DNA from: Kitasatospora sp. GP82
GTDB taxonomy: Bacteria > Actinomycetota > Actinomycetes > Streptomycetales > Streptomycetaceae
Direction: 5' to 3'
Assembly (NCBI RefSeq): GCF_029892105.1
Contig: NZ_JARZAJ010000052.1
Coordinates: 1-43,208, forward strand
Length of the DNA: 43,208 nt
The notes beneath the pieces are model-generated. The model did not search any database. It was not told the DNA's origin and saw only the letters and a program-made list of their open reading frames with translations. Below, in pieces: positions 6,589 through 13,867 of this stretch. Positions within the stretch are counted from its first letter, which is position 1. Every line of letters begins with the position of its first letter. Position numbers and translations under genes: made by a program.

Positions 6589-6735
6589 CGGCGATCGAGG
6601 AGGGTGTGTGATCCCCAGTTGCCGTGGACCGGTGAGTGTCGTTGAGGGCTGTACTGCTCACCGGACGCAGGGCCTGGACCTGTGTCCGAGTTGATCGCCG
6701 TTCCTGATCGGCGTGCCGTGCTGGACGATCCCGCC

Positions 6736-6763
6736 GCCGTCCGCCGTCCGCCGTCCGCCGTCC
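6736..6763. repeat. 7-bp tandem repeat GCCGTCC x4
   Basis: Four exact copies of GCCGTCC in the 220-bp gap between the convergent merR-like and SUKH-like genes. No gene is seen there. Confidence 0.8.
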
Positions 6764-6800
6764 GATGGTGTTGGCGTGGGTCCCGTCAGGGGCGGGGCGT

Positions 6801-6820
6801 CTGCCCGGTCAGCCGGGCAG
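6801..6820 (-). terminator. Hairpin terminator overlapping a stop codon
   Basis: CTGCCCGG (6801-6808) and CCGGGCAG (6813-6820) pair perfectly around TCAG. The TCA at 6809 is the stop of the minus-strand gene, so the hairpin begins inside its last codons. Confidence 0.65.
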
Positions 6821-7345
6821 GAAGGGCTGAGCCCAGTCGGTGAACAGCTGCCCCAGCTCCGCCTGGGCAGCTGCGACCACGGCGTCCGGGTCCTGCGTCA
6901 CGGGCAGGCCGAAGTGCCGGTCGAGCCAGGCGACGAACTGGCCGTGGCCGTGGCTGTGCCGGTGGTCCCGCCCGCGGTAGAAGTAGGCGCTGTCCCACCA
7001 CACCGAGATCTCGGAGTCGAAGCCGAGGAGCTGGAGCAGGTCCAGCAGATTGCGCGCGACGACGTGCAGTCCGCCCTCGTCCCCGAAAACGACTACGGGC
7101 AGGGTGGCGAGGTCCGCCCTGTCGTCGAGCCGCCAGAGCGCGTAGAACGAACCGGTACCGTTGGCCTGTGCGAACGGAACAAGCCGGGCGGTGAAGTCCG
7201 GGTCCTTCGACCAGCCGGCCACGAGCCCAGAGGTGTCCCCGTACTCGAACAGCTCGAACCCTTCGGCGTAGTACTCAACGCCGAGCCTGTCCTGCAGGTC
7301 CTTCAGCAGATTGAGCTCCGCGACGGGCGAGTACACGCCGTCCAT
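6809..7345 (-). CDS. SUKH (SMI1/KNR4)-like protein
   Basis: A 178-residue acidic soluble protein. ATG 7345 has a good ribosome site (GGAGACGC); the longer frame upstream is antisense-like. The centre (about residues 45-115) has a pattern I associate with SMI1/KNR4 (SUKH) proteins: DFTARLVPFAQANGTGSFYA, then LPVVVFGDEGG and a helix NLLDLLQLLGFD. A His-rich stretch (RDHRHSHGHGQ) follows. SUKH proteins are best known as immunity partners of secreted nuclease toxins. It is the last gene of a three-gene set with the beta-helix and LRV proteins, 106 bp behind the former. The family call is from memory; a plain hypothetical is the alternative. Confidence 0.55.
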   Translation of the reverse strand: MDGVYSPVAELNLLKDLQDRLGVEYYAEGFELFEYGDTSGLVAGWSKDPDFTARLVPFAQANGTGSFYALWRLDDRADLATLPVVVFGDEGGLHVVARNLLDLLQLLGFDSEISVWWDSAYFYRGRDHRHSHGHGQFVAWLDRHFGLPVTQDPDAVVAAAQAELGQLFTDWAQPFLPG

Positions 7346-7451
7346 TGCGTCTCCAAGGTAGTTGTGGTGGACGTGCCGACCGGCATGCGACGGATCGTAG
7401 AAGCTTTCACTGACATGACGATCGCTCCAAGTTGGGGAGCTGGCGGCTGAC

Positions 7452-8075
7452 TTATCGGGGCGACTGGAACAGTGGCAGCCCGTCGTGCAGCCGCCGACGG
7501 ACCAGGTTGTAGCTCGGGTAGGCCAGCTTGGGGCGTTTGCCGTGCCGGGCCCGCTTCGCGCCGCCGTCGTACAGCTCCGGTACGAAGATGTCCCGCGCGG
7601 CCCGGAACTGGTCCTTCGTGGGTGCGTAGGAGTCGATCTCCGCCTCCAGTTCGCCGGTGTGGTAGGTGCTGTCCTTGTCGGACAGCACCAGTGCACGGGC
7701 GTTGACCTTCCCGGCGACCTCGAAGGTGAAGTCGTTGTAGTACCCGTAGACCACGCCCTCGGCGCGCAGGTCCCCGGCGACGTAGACGGAGCCCCACGAG
7801 ACCAGGTCTCGCACGATGAGGTCGCCGAGGACGACGAGCATGCCGATGTCGGTGACGTGGTCGTCGAGGAAACCGTGGACGATCATGTCGCCGTCGACGA
7901 CGAGCGCGATGTCGTTGTCGACGTTCTCCGGCACGATGAGGTCACCAGGGTGCAGGTACCAGCCGATGTCCTTGTCGTCCAGGTAGTTGGTGATGCTTCC
8001 GGCCACCTGCTCGACCACCTTGCTGGTGTCGGTCAGCCGGTCGAAGCGGGCCCGCCACGACGAGAGGGTCAACAT
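7452..8075 (-). CDS. Beta-helix (bactofilin-like) protein
   Basis: A 207-residue protein whose middle (about residues 40-135) is a run of short strands with periodic hydrophobics and Gly-Asp turns: PGDLIVPE, DGDMIVHG, LGDLIVRD, AGDLRAEG, AGKVNARA. This is the pattern of polymer-forming bactofilins and related left-handed helices. Ends are helical, and the C-terminus is basic (LVRRRLHDGLPLFQ). No enzyme motif or signal peptide is visible. Its ATG overlaps the TGA of the LRV gene (ATGTTGA), so the two are translationally coupled and probably work together. The fold is likely; the role is unknown. Confidence 0.65.
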   Translation of the reverse strand: MLTLSSWRARFDRLTDTSKVVEQVAGSITNYLDDKDIGWYLHPGDLIVPENVDNDIALVVDGDMIVHGFLDDHVTDIGMLVVLGDLIVRDLVSWGSVYVAGDLRAEGVVYGYYNDFTFEVAGKVNARALVLSDKDSTYHTGELEAEIDSYAPTKDQFRAARDIFVPELYDGGAKRARHGKRPKLAYPSYNLVRRRLHDGLPLFQSPR

Positions 8076-9586
8076 GGTGCCTGCGTCCCGGCCCGGTGCG
8101 CCCGGATCTCCAGCATCTGACGCGCCCGTTCTGCGTAGAGGTCGTTGTCGCCGGCCGCGATGATCTGGAGGACCGACTCGGGCAGGTACGGGTTCTTCAA
8201 CATCTCGTAGTGCCGTTCGTTGGCGGCGGCCCAGGTCGCGAGGATCTCGGGCGGGGTAGCCGGGTTCTTCGCCACGTCGTCGAGGTGGTACTCCTCCGTC
8301 TCGGGGTCGGCGGTGGCCACGTACTCGGCGAGCGCCTGCGGCGGGGTATGGCGGTTCGCGGCCGCAGCCCCCCGCAGGTGATGGATGGGGCTGCGCAGCA
8401 TGGTCGCAAGTACCTGATCAAGGGGTTCAGTGCGCCGGGCCGCGTCGATCTCGGTGTAGCTGCGGCGCTCCTCGCCCTCGTCCACGGTGCTCGCGCAGTA
8501 GCTCAGCCCGAATTGAATCACCAGGTCGGGTGGCCAGTTCGGCCGGCTCATGGCATTGCCCTCGTGGAAATCGGGCGGGTTCTTGGCATGTAGCGCCCGT
8601 AGCGCCTGCGGCGGAATCGCCGGGTGATCAAGCAGGTGATCGATGATGTTCCGCATCAGGGACTTGTCGGCATTGCCCCGGTCGCAGTACCGGTCATAGT
8701 CGAAGTCGGTCGCAACGGCCTCGACGATTGCCGCGAGGGCTTCCGGCGGGGTGAACGGGTTGTCGCTGACCTGGGCCAGGACCGCCAAGTCGGCTTCGTG
8801 GGCCAGCGCTGTCAGCGCCTCGGCGGGGGTGTACCAGTTCCCTGCCGCCGATGACCGAACCGCCGGTTGTGGGTCGGCGGCCAGAACCGCCAGGGCCGCC
8901 GGGTTGTGGTTGCGGCGCATGTGGGCGGACAGCGCTCGGACCTCCACGTCGGGGTCGTGTACCAACCGGTCCAGGTGCGGGGCGAGTTGCTCGATGCCGC
9001 AGCGGTCGACGGCGGTCCGGCGCACGCGCGGGTCGCCGTCGGTGAGGCCGTCCCCGTCGGCGTAGCCGAGCGCGGCCACCACCCGGCGGATCCGCGGCTC
9101 CGGGTCCGTGGCGAGCGCCCGCAGGTGCTTCGGGCGGGCGTCGAAGCGGCGGGCCAGGGTCAGCCGTACCTGGGCCGAGGTGTCGGTGAGCAGGACGGTG
9201 GCGAGTTTGCCGGGGAGCTGTTCCCGGGCAGCCAGGGCCTGGCGCACGACCGGGGAGTGGTCAGTGGCCAGTTCCTTGAGGGCCGCCTTGGGCGTACTGC
9301 GGTGCACGGCCACGGCCCGGCGTACCTGCTCGTCGGGGTGGCGGGCGAGCAGCGCCAGCCGTTGCGGTTGTGTCGCCGGCTGGGCCGCCAGGGCCCGCAA
9401 CGTCCTGACATCCCCCTCGCCACTGTCCGCGCCGCCCGCACGAGCGGCCAACTCCTCGGCGAGCTCGGCAGGCAGGCCGATCCGGCTGGCCACGATCCGG
9501 GCCAGCCGCGGGTCCTCGCGGGCCAGCTCCCGCAGCCGCTGCGTCGTGGTCCTCGACCGCCACGCCTCGCTGACCAGCGCTTCCAT
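8069..9586 (-). CDS. Leucine-rich-repeat-variant (LRV)/HEAT-like repeat protein
   Basis: A 505-residue alpha solenoid. From about residue 60 to the end it is built of about 24-residue helical repeats with motifs such as LRALAAQPATQPQRLALLAR and HPDEQVRRAVAVHRSTPKAA, and later NPATPPEILATWAA. The recurring N-x-x-T-P-P-x-x-L signature fits LRV repeats (PF01816). There is no signal peptide, membrane span or enzyme motif, so a binding scaffold is expected. The start is uncertain: ATG 9586 (MEALVSEAW) is chosen because AAGGG precedes it; ATG 9604 would add six residues and ATG 9646 twenty. It is the first gene of the set and overlaps the beta-helix gene by seven bases. Confidence 0.8.
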   Translation of the reverse strand: MEALVSEAWRSRTTTQRLRELAREDPRLARIVASRIGLPAELAEELAARAGGADSGEGDVRTLRALAAQPATQPQRLALLARHPDEQVRRAVAVHRSTPKAALKELATDHSPVVRQALAAREQLPGKLATVLLTDTSAQVRLTLARRFDARPKHLRALATDPEPRIRRVVAALGYADGDGLTDGDPRVRRTAVDRCGIEQLAPHLDRLVHDPDVEVRALSAHMRRNHNPAALAVLAADPQPAVRSSAAGNWYTPAEALTALAHEADLAVLAQVSDNPFTPPEALAAIVEAVATDFDYDRYCDRGNADKSLMRNIIDHLLDHPAIPPQALRALHAKNPPDFHEGNAMSRPNWPPDLVIQFGLSYCASTVDEGEERRSYTEIDAARRTEPLDQVLATMLRSPIHHLRGAAAANRHTPPQALAEYVATADPETEEYHLDDVAKNPATPPEILATWAAANERHYEMLKNPYLPESVLQIIAAGDNDLYAERARQMLEIRAHRAGTQAPC

Positions 9587-9786
9587 CTCGATCGCACCCT
9601 TCATCGTCGCTCTCGAACAGGGCCGTAACCCCAAGCGCCCGTGCACATCTCCCGTCGTGCCGTCCTGGCCCGCCAGCCAGGGAGACCGTAGCCAAGGGAA
9701 CTGACATCAAAGTCGGGAGAACGCTGACCTGGCGACCCGGCCGACTCCTGCGGGCGGCAACTCCACGCCAGCTGCGAGCCCTGCCA

Positions 9787-10548
9787 CTACCAGGGCCACC
9801 ACCTGGGTTTGGCGAGGTCCTTCAAGCCCTCCCTCGCACGGTCCACATGCTCTTGCAGGTAGGGGTAGTCGATGCCGGCGAAGCGGGTGACGACGTAGTT
9901 CCACTGGGCGGCCGCCTCGTCGCGCCGCTTCAGCTCCATGAGGACGCTGCCCAGATTGGCCGCCCCGCAGGCCACGAATTCCAGGACGCTGGGTCGTGTG
10001 TCATTACCGAAGCGGCCTATCAACCCGCTCCAGGCGGCCATCGCCTCCTGGTCTAGACCTTCCTCCTGCAGGGTGCAGCCGCAGTTGAGAGCCCCCTTGG
10101 CCAACTCCTCGCTGACCACGGTCTCGTCCTTGGAGAGGTCCCAGGGCCGGTAGTCGATCCGGCCGGCCAGCTCCTCGAGTGCCTGTAGCCGTTCGGCCTT
10201 GCGGTTGAGCTTGTCCAAGGCGATGGCCTTGCCGCCCCACGCGACCGCCAGATTGGGTCGGAAGATCTCCTCCGGCCATCCCTCGAACATGTCGATGGCC
10301 TGCTGGTAGCGGGCCAGAGTCCGATCCAGGGAGTCGTGGGACATACAGATGTAGGCACCCCAGGTCAACGCATCGGCGACGCTGCGCGCCACCACCGGAT
10401 CACGGCTGTACCGAAAACGCGCAATCAGATCGTCGTAGGTGGCCAGCGCCTGCGACCATCCCGAGTGGCCACCTCGCAGTTGCAACGCCTTGCCTGCTTG
10501 GAACATGGCGGCGGCAGCGGTGCGGTCATCCGCGTTGGTGATGGTCAT
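9787..10548 (-). CDS. Tetratricopeptide-repeat protein
   Basis: A 253-residue helical protein with TPR-like pairs: AGKALQLRGGHSGWSQALAT with YDDLIARF, ARYQQAIDMFEGW, AKGALNCGCTLQEEG with AMAAWSGLIGRFG, and ANLGSVLMELKRRDEAAAQW. These repeats of a stem, a Gly/Ala helix and an aromatic helix suit protein binding. ATG 10548 has AGGAAAG upstream. No signal or membrane segment. It stands alone between the LRV gene start (140-bp gap) and the dienelactone hydrolase. The partner is unknown. Confidence 0.75.
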   Translation of the reverse strand: MTITNADDRTAAAAMFQAGKALQLRGGHSGWSQALATYDDLIARFRYSRDPVVARSVADALTWGAYICMSHDSLDRTLARYQQAIDMFEGWPEEIFRPNLAVAWGGKAIALDKLNRKAERLQALEELAGRIDYRPWDLSKDETVVSEELAKGALNCGCTLQEEGLDQEAMAAWSGLIGRFGNDTRPSVLEFVACGAANLGSVLMELKRRDEAAAQWNYVVTRFAGIDYPYLQEHVDRAREGLKDLAKPRWWPW

Positions 10549-10701
10549 CGACTATTTCTTTCCTATCCTGCTTGGGCATTCGTGTGTCGGCGCCGAACCG
10601 GCTGTGCGGCGGCCGCGCGAGCAGGCACCTCTGCGGTGCCTGGGAGTGCATCAACTGGCACGTGGGTCACCGCTCGTACTGCCAGTTCGTCCAGTAGCTG
10701 C

Positions 10702-11562
10702 TCATCGGGTCGTGCCGTTCGCGCAGGTGCCACCATCGGATCCTGAGCGGCTCAAGCGGTCGGTCAGGAAGGCGAGGATCTCGTCCTTGGCCTTGAGCGT
10801 GGGATGTCCGTCCTCGTCGACGAGGTGGGCGGTGACTACGCTGTGGGGGGATCCGACCATGTCGCGGAAGAACGGGGGTGGGTTCGTGTTCGCAGAACTG
10901 CCCGGAAGGACGCGGCCGTCGAAGGCGTCGCCGAGGAGTGCTTGGTACGCGGCGAAGCGCTGCCCGGTGCACCAGCGGTCGTCGTCGAAGCGGTAGGCGA
11001 GGATCTTCAGTCCGTCTCGCGCGATGCGGTCTCGGACCGCGCGCGCGTCCTCGTCGCTCATCTCGAGTCCGGCGGGATCGTCCAGCGGCAGTGACGGGTG
11101 GTTGACCACTGGCGCGATGACAGCCGGCTCAAGCGCCATGGTGAGTGCGAAGTTGCCGGTGAAGCACAGTCCGATCGCACCGACTCCCGATCCGCCGCAC
11201 TCGGCGTGGGCTTGGCGGGCCAGCCCGCGCAGCCACGCCACGACGGGGCTGGTGCCGGCCCCGGCGAAGGCACGGAACTCGGCACTGACACACGCGCGAC
11301 GGATGACCTCCTCACCACCCTCGACCGTGGGATAGGCGCCGTCGGCCCCGAAGAGTGAGGGGACGTAGACGGTGAAGCCCGCATCCCGCACCCACCGCGC
11401 CAGCCGAAGGACGTCGGGACTGATACCGGGCATCTCCGGCATCAACACGACGGCCGGCCCGGAACCCGCGGCATACACCGTCTTCACCAGCCCGTCCACG
11501 TCCACCAGCCGGCGGGAGAAGTCTGTGATCGCGTCGTCAAGACGTCCGTCGGGAGCGTTCAT
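10702..11562 (-). CDS. Dienelactone-hydrolase-family alpha/beta hydrolase
   Basis: A 286-residue enzyme of the dienelactone hydrolase family, which uses a Cys-Asp-His triad. Seen: GLCFTGN with nucleophile Cys about 133, the gating Glu in MPEMPG about 43, and the C-terminal His in DEDGHPT. The Asp is likely in YRFDDD. Family members open lactone rings in chlorocatechol-type pathways, though many hydrolyse other esters. ATG 11562 is preceded by GGAC only. It is divergent from a GlxA-type regulator 98 bp away, which is its likely controller. Confidence 0.85.
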   Translation of the reverse strand: MNAPDGRLDDAITDFSRRLVDVDGLVKTVYAAGSGPAVVLMPEMPGISPDVLRLARWVRDAGFTVYVPSLFGADGAYPTVEGGEEVIRRACVSAEFRAFAGAGTSPVVAWLRGLARQAHAECGGSGVGAIGLCFTGNFALTMALEPAVIAPVVNHPSLPLDDPAGLEMSDEDARAVRDRIARDGLKILAYRFDDDRWCTGQRFAAYQALLGDAFDGRVLPGSSANTNPPPFFRDMVGSPHSVVTAHLVDEDGHPTLKAKDEILAFLTDRLSRSGSDGGTCANGTTR

Positions 11563-11659
11563 GGCGACAGCTTGGACTGATGTGCCCGCACACGGCGATA
11601 GGCTGGATCGCCATGCAGAGGGGCAATACCGCCAAAGATGTGACGGTCGGGAGGCGAGC

Positions 11660-12631
11660 GTGAGCGCGCTGCGGGTTGGTGTCCTGGCCTATCCAGGCTG
11701 CTTCGCGTCCGAGGTGTTCGGCGTCCCCGATCTGTTGACGATGGCCACGCACGTTGCCGGCCCGGACCGCGCCGGCTACGAGGTTTCGGTAGTTTCGCCT
11801 CGTCGTCGCGTCGCCGCATCGGGTGGCGCGGCGTTGGCCGTCTCTGCGATGCGTGAGGTCGACGTTCTCGTCGTGCCAGGGTTCGAGCTCGTGCCGGGCC
11901 TCGACGTGGACGCGAAGCTCGCGGCCCTCACCCCTGAAATCGCGGCGATCCGCTCACACGCCGCTGCGGGTAACGTCGTCGTCTCGATCTGTGTCGGTGC
12001 GTTCCTGCTCGCCGAGGCAGGGCTTCTCGACCAACGCCGGGCTACGACGGCATGGCTCTTCGCCGACGAACTGGCTCGACGCTGTCCGGAGACTGATGTC
12101 CGACCCGAACGTCTGGTCGTCACCGACAAGGGGGTGACGACGACGGCGGCCTTCAGCGCCATGTACGACTTCGCGCTGGAACTGATCCGCCAACACAGCG
12201 GAGCCGAGGTGGCGCGGACAACCGCGCGGGTGGCGCTCGTCGACGATGCGCGGTCGTCCCAGACTCCATATGTCGACGTGCGGCTTCTTCCGCAGCCCGG
12301 AAACGAGTTCTCCCGCAGGGTGATGCGGCGCCTCGACCAGAACCTGGCCGCCCGATACGATCTCGCCGTGTTGGCGGACACCTTCAGGGTCAGCACTCGG
12401 ACGCTGCTGCGGCGCTTCGCAGACGAGACTGGCCAGAGTCCTCTCGAGTACCTGCAGTCGTCGCGCGTCCGTCGTGCCCGCCACCTTCTTGAGACCACGG
12501 ACCGAACCGTCGCCAGCATCTCCACGGCGGTCGGGTACATGGACTCCGGAACCTTCGCTGCTCTCTTCGCCAAGCACACCGGACGGCGCCCACGGGACTA
12601 CCGTGCAACCTTCCGGCGTGGTATCAACTGA
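11660..12631 (+). CDS. GlxA-family transcriptional regulator (DJ-1/PfpI + AraC HTH)
   Basis: A 323-residue two-domain regulator. Residues about 1-180 are a DJ-1/PfpI glutamine-amidotransferase-like sensor: LRVGVLAYPGCFASEVFGVP, VLVVPGFELVPG, and the nucleophile-elbow region VSICVGAFLLAEAGLLD. Residues about 215-320 are two AraC helix-turn-helix units: LAVLADTFRVSTRTLLRRFA and VASISTAVGYMDSGTFAALF, followed by the standard RRPRDYRATF end. GTG 11660 sits five bases after GGGAGG; longer in-frame starts run antisense into the hydrolase. It probably regulates the divergent hydrolase gene. Confidence 0.92.
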   Translation: MSALRVGVLAYPGCFASEVFGVPDLLTMATHVAGPDRAGYEVSVVSPRRRVAASGGAALAVSAMREVDVLVVPGFELVPGLDVDAKLAALTPEIAAIRSHAAAGNVVVSICVGAFLLAEAGLLDQRRATTAWLFADELARRCPETDVRPERLVVTDKGVTTTAAFSAMYDFALELIRQHSGAEVARTTARVALVDDARSSQTPYVDVRLLPQPGNEFSRRVMRRLDQNLAARYDLAVLADTFRVSTRTLLRRFADETGQSPLEYLQSSRVRRARHLLETTDRTVASISTAVGYMDSGTFAALFAKHTGRRPRDYRATFRRGIN

Positions 12632-12744
12632 CGCCGGTCTTCCCTGGTACGAGGTCATCGGACGCTGGTCACGCGGCGGGCGACGCGGATGTCGGAGCCC
12701 GCCGGTAGCCTGTGGCTCCCCCCGACACCAGCTCAGGAGAGCAG

Positions 12745-13788
12745 ATGCCCTTGCCCGCCCGTCTGTTGGCCAGCGCCCGTGTCCCCGGACTGACGGGCGA
12801 ACAGGGCGCTGAAGCGATCCGGCTCTGGCCGGAGCAGCGACGGCTCGGCGTCGTGACCGACAGCCGGCTGAGTGTTTTCGCCCTTGACGAGCTACTGGCC
12901 GGCGGTACCGAGCCGGTGGCGGTGTTCGCCGCACCGTGGAATGGCTGGGAGCGCGAGAATGTGTCCGTGAGCGCTGACGGTTCATTCGCGGTCTTCGCCG
13001 GTCCCTCGTTCCTGCACGCGGTGGAGCGGGACGGCCGGGTCCGCTGGCGGTACCACCACACTTGCTGGGGCCATCACCACTACTCGTCCCACGACGAGAC
13101 ACGGATCTGCGACGGCGTCAGCTGTGGTTCCTGCTGGATCGCCGGCGACGGTTCGGTGGTCTGGGCCCACGTGCCGGCCGCGGACGGGGAGCAGTGGCTG
13201 GTGCTGGATGCCGTTGACGGGAAGCTCCTGGGAGCGGCCGAGCTGGACAGCGCAACCTCCGGCTCGCTCCACGTGCCCCACCCGGACGGCCGACGTGTGG
13301 GACTGGACGTCGGGATGGGCCAGGACGGCGCGCTCGTCTACTGGGGCCGCTGGGACGGCCACGAGCTTGAGGTACGCGAATCGGGTTACGGCGAGGACCG
13401 CATCCTCACCGAGGTCCACCCCGACGGCCGGATGTACCTGACCACCGAGCATGGCCAGCGTGATCTGGCCGTCCACTCCTTCGGCACCGACGAGACCCTC
13501 GCCGGCTGCCCGGCCGACGTGATCCCGCTCGGGGACGACTACGCCGAGCAGTACTGGGACCACCAGTGCGGCTACCTCGACCCGCAGACAGTACTGGCCT
13601 CCACCGTCGAGGCGGACGAGGACTACGGACCCGTCCGCCACTGGCTGCTGAGCGCGACCACCCTCGAACTCCTCGGCGCAGTCGGCTATCCCACCCAGGT
13701 CGAGGGAGAGCCGACCCCGCTCGGCGACGGCACCTGGCTGACCCGGAGCCCCTCGGGAACGGTGACGCTGTGGAGCCTGGCGCCCTGA
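12745..13788 (+). CDS. Beta-propeller-like hypothetical protein
   Basis: A 347-residue soluble protein with repeated four-strand patterns ending in short Trp/Phe strands (VSVSADGSFAVFAGPSFLHA, then DGRVRWRY; SGTVTLWSLAP at the end), consistent with a six- or seven-bladed propeller. Blade 2-3 has an unusual His/Cys cluster (HHTCWGHHHYSSHDETRICD then GVSCGSCW) that could bind a metal. AGGAGAGC precedes ATG 12745. It ends 40 bp from the convergent WD40 gene. I know similar proteins in Streptomyces near immunity genes, but no function. Confidence 0.7.
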   Translation: MPLPARLLASARVPGLTGEQGAEAIRLWPEQRRLGVVTDSRLSVFALDELLAGGTEPVAVFAAPWNGWERENVSVSADGSFAVFAGPSFLHAVERDGRVRWRYHHTCWGHHHYSSHDETRICDGVSCGSCWIAGDGSVVWAHVPAADGEQWLVLDAVDGKLLGAAELDSATSGSLHVPHPDGRRVGLDVGMGQDGALVYWGRWDGHELEVRESGYGEDRILTEVHPDGRMYLTTEHGQRDLAVHSFGTDETLAGCPADVIPLGDDYAEQYWDHQCGYLDPQTVLASTVEADEDYGPVRHWLLSATTLELLGAVGYPTQVEGEPTPLGDGTWLTRSPSGTVTLWSLAP

Positions 13789-13814
13789 GCCGTTCGGGCG
13801 ACGCCACCCGCACC

Positions 13815-13867
13815 GGCCGTTGTCACATCACGGATCTGGCTGATCAGCATCGCGGACCGAGCCGGAA
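13815..13867 (+). repeat. 53-bp repeat, left inverted copy
   Basis: Matches the reverse complement of 16529-16581 at 43 of 53 positions without gaps; nine of the ten differences are transitions. It begins GGCCGTTG and ends CCGGAA, and contains the stop codon of the WD40 gene at 13828. With its partner it brackets that gene exactly, both copies pointing inward. Confidence 0.8.
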
